Positions 58,440 through 64,000 of a DNA stretch of 64,000 bases are shown here, piece after piece; the stretch's first letter is position 1; each line of letters starts with the position of its first letter. A program made the position numbers and the translations under genes. The notes below the pieces were generated by a model. The model searched no databases. It was not told where the DNA came from and worked only from the letters and a program-made list of their open reading frames with translations. This DNA comes from Thuidium tamariscinum (lineage: Eukaryota; Streptophyta; Bryopsida; Hypnales; Thuidiaceae), in NCBI GenBank assembly GCA_947034885.2, contig OZ019759.1, positions 3,288,501 through 3,352,500 on the forward strand. Reading direction: 5' to 3'.

Positions 58440-61400
58440 ATGTCATCAAGTCAGGGCTCACATATTCCCATGGAAGATCTTATATTAGAAACGGAGATGA
58501 GGATTGCAAAGGAGTAGGGTACGAATTCCTACCGTTGTCCTTGTACAAAATGCCATGGGGGGCATCGGTACAACCTGAAAGTCATACGGGAGCACTTGCT
58601 CTTGAACAGACATGATCCTTATCTCATGCGCTCCATGTTAGGTGGTGACCCTGAAGATGGTTATCCAAAAGAAGGCATATGGGTGAACTCCAAGGGCGAG
58701 AAGTTGCCGACACCGAATGTTTTTGATGATGAACCCAGTCGAACGAACTATGCAGAGAATATGGACCCATACCACGATATCCAACGTCAACTGTTTGATG
58801 CTTTTGATGCAGGGGATCATTTACAAAAAGACACTCCACACATTGAAGAACGTGACTGTGATGTCGACACTCCTGCAGATGCAATGGACAATTTGGACGA
58901 TTTATATGAGCAAGCAATGCGGCCAGTGTACGGGGGGGTGAACACGAGTGTTATCTCTGCCACTATCGTTTTGATTAACATGGCTGTAATACATGGCGTG
59001 AGCAATGCTTATGTTGATGAATTGATGAAGTATTTGTCAACAATGTTATTGCCAGCAAACAACGTCCTCCCTGTTAGTCACTATGAAGCCAAGAAATTGA
59101 TAAAGAAATTGGGCTTGAATTACAATATTATTCATGCCTATCCAGAGGGATGTGTATTGTATCGGGGAGAAAACGAACACTTGAGAGAATGTCCGCACTG
59201 TGGGAAGTCCAGGTTTCTAAGGGGCTCAGAAGTAATTCCAGCAAGAGTGATTCGCCACTTCCCTTTGATTCCCAGGTTACAACGGATGTTTAGATCTCCC
59301 GCAATTGCGGAGATGTTACGTTACCATTATGATCACCCAAATACAGATGAAGGTGTCATGAAGTCAGTAGCTGATAGTCCAGCGTGGAAGCATGTGGACA
59401 CTGAGGTTGATCCATCATTTAAGGATGAAATTCGGAATTTGCGCTTTGGATTGTCTCTAGATGGTGTCAATCCATTTGCACACAATAGTACCAGTCACTC
59501 TTCATGGCCAGTGCTGCTGCTGATATACAGTTTGCCTCCGTATTTGGTGACCAAAAACTTTTTCATACAGTTGAGCATCCTCATCTCAGGAAAAATGTCG
59601 CCAACAAGTGAAAACATTGATGTTTTCATGCGACCACTAATTGAAGAATTACAAGAAATATGGGAAGGAGTCAGTGCTCAAGATTTCTCGAAGCCACCAG
59701 CATCACGACGTTTCACATTAAGAGGTATACTTATGTGGACTATATCAGACTATCCTGGTTATGGTCTCATATCAGGTTTGTGTACACATGGGTATAAAGG
59801 ATGTACAGTATGTGGGCCAGCAACAGATGCGAGGTCAGCTACATCCGGGAATACAATAGATGCTCAGAAGAAAGCCAAGGGAAGGAAGATTGTGTATGGT
59901 GGTAGTCGGAGGTGGACAAAAGGAAACCATCCCTATGGAAGGAGTGCTGATTTTGATGGGAAGGTGGACTATAGAGGAACTCCGACGAGGATGTTTGTTG
60001 AGGAGACAAAACTTTGTGGTGAGCAACGCGAAGCATATGTATCAAGTGGAGGTAGGAAGGGAGCCGATAATGACCCAGTGCATGACCATGGAGTGAAGCA
60101 TAGAAGTGCACTGTACGACCTGCCATATTGGTCGGTGAGTATGTTATTCTGAACAATGAAGTACAAGGAAGTTTGTCTTGTTCAATGATAACCCGTTTGC
60201 AAGAGCGCTACAAAATGAAAAATTCAGTTGTTCTTCAAGTATGATTGAATACGTTTTGAACATGACCATGCAGTGTTGTAGTAGAGGTTCCAATGGTAGG
60301 AAGAGCTTGATGGTGGGGACTCGGATGAAACAATGAAGTTCTTTAAAACTTTGGAAACTATATTAACAAAGCTGTGTAATGGACCATGTGAAAGGATGTG
60401 GCAGTGCATTTCTTCTTGAAGAACGGTCCATGTGTCTCATGAATGTCAATTACAGCGTCAACAAAGAATGTAGTTAGTCCATGTTTCTTTGCAGGACTTG
60501 TAGGTCGTGTATGGCTGCTTGAACATCTATAAGACTTGAAGACATGAATTTCTTGTTATGAATGAATGTGCACGTTAGAAGAGAATATGGGCACCATGAA
60601 AAACACATCACATGTGGTGAATGAAACGTAGCAGCAGCTGCTGAAAGCTCGGAAAGGCTCATGAAGGAATCTAGAGGGCAGTAGAAGAACATAGGGAACC
60701 TGGGAATGAAAGCAAGTTTTGACCTGAATTGGAGAAACTGTAAAGTGAAAATGATTTTCAGTAGAGGGGCAAGTCGTTTGGATTGTGAGCAATGTAACAG
60801 ATAATGAAGAAGAACTGTGTAGGCTAGGTGAAGCAAAAACATGAATGTCTGTTTCAATTAGGATGAAGACAGATTGAAAGGAGGCAATGCTTAGCATCTG
60901 AAAAAGTCTTTGTATGTATACAGAAACTTCTCATTCGTCATTTGTTGGATCCAATGCATTGTGAAAAAAATTTATGTGAAAATATGACGAAGACAATATT
61001 GGGAGGAAAGGATTCCATAGGTAGTCGACAAGACATGGAGGCTATGAGAGTTCGAAGAGAATTGTGGGTGCAACCAAGTGAGAACAGCAATGAAGAGTTC
61101 CACGTACCCAAAGCTCCATACATTTTGAACTCTACAGAGAAGACAACAGTCATGGAGATCTTGAAGGGCTTGAGAACTGCATCAAATTATGTTGGCGCTA
61201 TCCATAAGTGTTTGGAGGAGGGTAAACTACGATATTTGAAGTTGCACGATTTCCATGTCCTCATGCAGCAGGTAGGCGATGTGAAACAAATGTCAATGTT
61301 TGTGATATGGAAAGAGGTCGACGTTGATTAATGCATTCAGTAATTACAAGTGAAGAACATATGCACAGTATTCCAAGATGGAAGACATATTCAAAAAGTC

Positions 61401-63215
61401 TTACTTGAAAGAAGGTGGAGTCATGTTCTAAAGTATTATGTAGAAAAAGTGTAGCATTGATTACTTCTATTCAAATGATGAGGAATTAATGTAAACGTCT
61501 CTGGAAATGAATTGAATGTCTATTTGTTTTGTTATACAGGTACTTCCGTTGGCACTGCGGAATGTCCTAACAGAAGACACTAGAAAAGCCGTCATGAAGG
61601 TTAGTCGTGTTTTCCAAAGACTATGCGCTCGAGAAATAAAAATTGCTGATAGAGATGCTGATTTCATTGATGCAGCCGATGTGCTCTGCATGTTGGAAAA
61701 AGAATTTCCACCCACTTTCATGGACATTATGTCGCACTTGATGATCCATTTAGTAGAAGAACTTTACATTTGCGGCCCCGTTCATTGTCGCTGGATGTAC
61801 CCAATGGAAAGGTACATGAAGACTTTCAAAGACTATGTACGAACATATGCCCGTCCTGAAGCGAGCATGGCTGAAGGGTATGCTATGTCTGAGACACTAG
61901 GATATTGCACAGAGTATTTGCAGCGCTTTCAGGGAATAAGTCGACGAGTTTGGGATGACAAGGAGGAGCAACAAATGAACGACGAAATGGTTCAAGGAAG
62001 TGGTTGGGCCCGAGAAATGTCAGATGAATTCATTCAATGGACTCATGACTTTGTGCTATCAAACTCTGTCGACTTGGAAGACTGGAGATTGTAAGTTTGT
62101 TTCTGTTTGAAGTACAATTCAAAGTAGGAATTGAAGCATGTGAACATAATTGGACTGTCGAGAATGCATTCAATTTGACATGTGGTTCATGAAACTTCCA
62201 GCAAAGTATGTTTAGCACTATACAAGAGCACCGTCGTGTAAGCATATGACATAGAATTTCTAAAATCCACATGAATCTTTGGAATGTTGTTAAATTGTAT
62301 TGCAAGGTCGTGTCAAATTAATGTGAGGAAGACCAACTGCACTCTGCAAGTCGTAGACTGGAAGTTTACTACTCTTGAAGACGAGGAATGGAAAAACATG
62401 TTTAACATAGTTACTGAGGTACACATTCAATTCTTCACTCATTCTATGTTTTGTTGGGTAGGGAATACAACAATGCAGTACAACAGAGGCTTTCAGATCG
62501 AAAGGATTACAAGAAGCAGTATGTCACTCGATTTAGTCGACATTCAACACTGCAGTACCCACAAGACTTACAGTGTTTACCCAAATTTTCAGAGTGGCTA
62601 CGTCTGGAAGTGCAGAGGGCTGCCACTGGACCAAACAAGCCTTGTAATGATGTTATAGAGGCGTCGAAGCTACCAAAGAAAGTGGCAACATCCTATAGAG
62701 CTATGTATGCTCATGGAATGCATCTACGGGTTCTTAGTGCAGAAGAAGATAAAGTAACTTGTAACAATGGCATAGCGGCATCCATTATGCGTCAGAAAAG
62801 GAAGACGTCAGTCACTGAAGGAGGCCAGTGGGAAAATGCAGAGTATGTAGGCTGGATTCATGAAATACTGGAATTAAATTATCGTAGCCATTGTTGTGTG
62901 CTTCTAGCGTGCTCATGGGTGGAAGCTCAACAAGGTGCACAGAATGCCAAGGTACTTCGTGACAAATATGGTTTTGTTGTGGCCAACTTCTCCACTCTAT
63001 TGCCCTTGGGTTCTCAGTCCTTTGCTTTTCCAACACAATGCCAACAAGTATTTTTCTCGGATGATGTTCAAAGAAGTAAGTGTAATGGAGGAGACTGGAA
63101 AGTTGTTTGTGGAACACAAGTGAGGGGGCGACGTGGCGATATCCAAGTGGAGAGACCCATAATAAGCATTTTTGCGGGAGGAAGAGATGAAGACTTCAAC
63201 GGTCTTCGAATGTAG
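58440..63215 (+). CDS. CACTA transposase (TNP2-type), four exons, nearly intact
   Basis: Four exons, 58440-60134, 60924-61271, 61540-62090 and 62462-63215, keep phase throughout and give about 1115 codons. In order they encode a transposase-associated zinc segment (CPCTKCHGG, IREHLLLNRHDPY), the Transposase_21/TNP2 core (CPHCGKSRF, LRFGLSLDGVNPF, DYPGYG, HGYKGCTVCG, RSALYDLPYWS|KLLIRHLLDPMHCEKN), DUF4218 (VLPLALRNVL, LEKEFPPTFMDIMSHLMIHL, GPVHCRWMYPMERYMK) and a DUF4216-like region (YVGWIHEILELNY, QVFFSDD). These are the domains of plant En/Spm TNP2, the cut-and-paste enzyme of CACTA elements. The sole break is TAG 58515-58517, after MRIAKE and before the zinc segment. It may be a nonsense change (for example from CAG), or translation may start at a later Met. 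A missing upstream exon is also possible. Confidence 0.88.
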
Positions 63216-64000
63216 CCTATGCAGCTGCATTCAGCATGTATAGCAAAAAAAAGGTACAGTAGTTGTGAATACTATTTCAGAAATATCAATTCATTATGTA
63301 CTTAGTGGAAGTTCTGTTGCTTTACTATAAGAAAGCTACATTCATGTGTTCCAATGAACAAGCTACCACCTTACTCTTTCTGAAGGTGCTCAGTTCGAAA
63401 AGGAAAAACAATCATGCAGGAATATGAACTGCTCATGGAGAACGCAGCTTAAGCACAACTTCTAGCAATAGCAGGAAGACAACTTCTCTTGCATGACATT
63501 GCAAAAGTGAGTATATGATTATAAGGCAAAACGGAGTAAACGTGACGGGATAACATGCTGTGCGGCTGTGTGGCACTGAAGAAAGTCACCTACATATATT
63601 CTCATCATGCATTGCATGAGTACAACTGTTCACACCAACAAAGATACAGTTGCAAATTAGGTAAGGGTAGCAACATTTCTATTCGTCCATATGTTGATAT
63701 TGTTACTAAATTCTACAAGTTATTCGTGTCTTCATTTCTTTGTTCACCTTAATGGAAGACAGGATTAATGACGACGGAGTTCTTTCAACGCTCATTCACT
63801 AAGGTTCACTTAACAGTATGTACGGAATGGGTGCAAGCATGTTCAGATCAATGTTAGGCAGCTCCATTCCAAGACTTCATACATATGACATGCTTTTGTA
63901 TTGTTTGGGAGGATGAAATGGGTTTTTAGAAGCATTCTAGAGTATAGGAAATAGCTCTTTTTCCCTATGACATTCAAGAAAGCTATTTGTAGAACACCTA
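63216..64000. other. 3' flank of TNP2, no terminus seen
   Basis: No gene or CACTA inverted terminus (CTTCTAGTG) was found here. The right end of the element should lie beyond the window. Confidence 0.5.

Larger units (their letters stand above)
29040..64000 (+). mobile_element. Very large CACTA (En/Spm-like) element, right end outside the window (inferred)
   Basis: A CACTA terminus (CACTAGAAGAAAAAACTG) begins at 29040, directly after copy C. The 3 bp before it are GTA, a candidate target duplication. No inverted terminus followed by GTA was found in the window. The candidate right ends at 36245 and 39887 are followed by CAT and CGA, and both belong to small hairpin elements. Downstream lie a kinase fragment, nested copy B, a 12-kb arm, a minus-strand accessory gene and a plus-strand TNP2 gene, then 0.8 kb with no terminus. 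A single element would exceed 35 kb, against about 8.3 kb for maize En/Spm. The alternative is several overlapping or decayed CACTA elements, with the TNP2 copy belonging to a different one. Confidence 0.5.

Noticed and set aside
62284..62416. Extra TNP2 exon containing DWKFTTLEDEEW
   Set aside because: No acceptor keeps phase with exon 3, whereas the direct join 62090|62462 does.

Overview
This window is nuclear DNA from a green plant lineage (streptophyte). The support is GT-AG introns that keep reading phase, a SUVR-type SET domain, a plant-style CACTA (En/Spm) transposase with its TNP2, DUF4218 and DUF4216 regions, and a short CCCTAAA tract. I cannot name the species. No ordinary housekeeping gene is intact here: almost everything recognisable is a transposable element, an element-like gene, or a broken host-derived gene. 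No tRNA, rRNA or CRISPR array was recognised.

Layout. (1) 0.2-7.0 kb, + strand: a four-exon gene joining a RING-like/coiled-coil N-terminus and an acidic, lysine-rich middle to a SUVR-type pre-SET/SET/post-SET methyltransferase. One in-frame TGA lies inside the SET domain. Three back-to-back hairpins lie upstream. (2) 7.9-12.8 kb, - strand and convergent with (1): a spliced DDE-transposase-like gene with one in-frame TAA. The introns and flanks of (1) and (2) share a strong excess of GTAC. (3) 13.66-16.08 kb: 5'-truncated copy A of a gag-only element. (4) 16.1-21.6 kb: mostly AT-rich non-coding DNA with a 177-bp tandem repeat. (5) 21.6-26.4 kb: a DUF7869-type gene preceded by at least five copies of a 19-bp palindrome. 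(6) 26.75-29.04 kb: gag-element copy C, cut off by a CACTA terminus. (7) 29.04 kb to the window end: what looks like one very large CACTA element, more than 35 kb if it is a single element. It holds a kinase-gene fragment, a nested gag element (copy B, about 30.6-34.35 kb), several CACTA-derived hairpin MITEs, a 12-kb non-coding left arm, a minus-strand accessory gene (48.4-53.8 kb) and a plus-strand TNP2 transposase (58.4-63.2 kb).

How the parts relate. The two CACTA genes are transcribed divergently from about 53.8-58.4 kb. GC skew follows that arrangement: C exceeds G through most of the left arm and G exceeds C on the right. The gag elements encode one coiled-coil protein and no polymerase, so they would depend on enzymes supplied elsewhere. 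Most premature stops in the window are a single C-to-T (or G-to-A) change from Arg, Gln or Trp codons, as expected from long-term cytosine methylation of silenced elements. The best candidates for undescribed biology are the SET-domain chimera next to a transposase with the same GTAC-rich context, the palindrome array upstream of the DUF7869 gene, and the oversized, divergently organised CACTA element.
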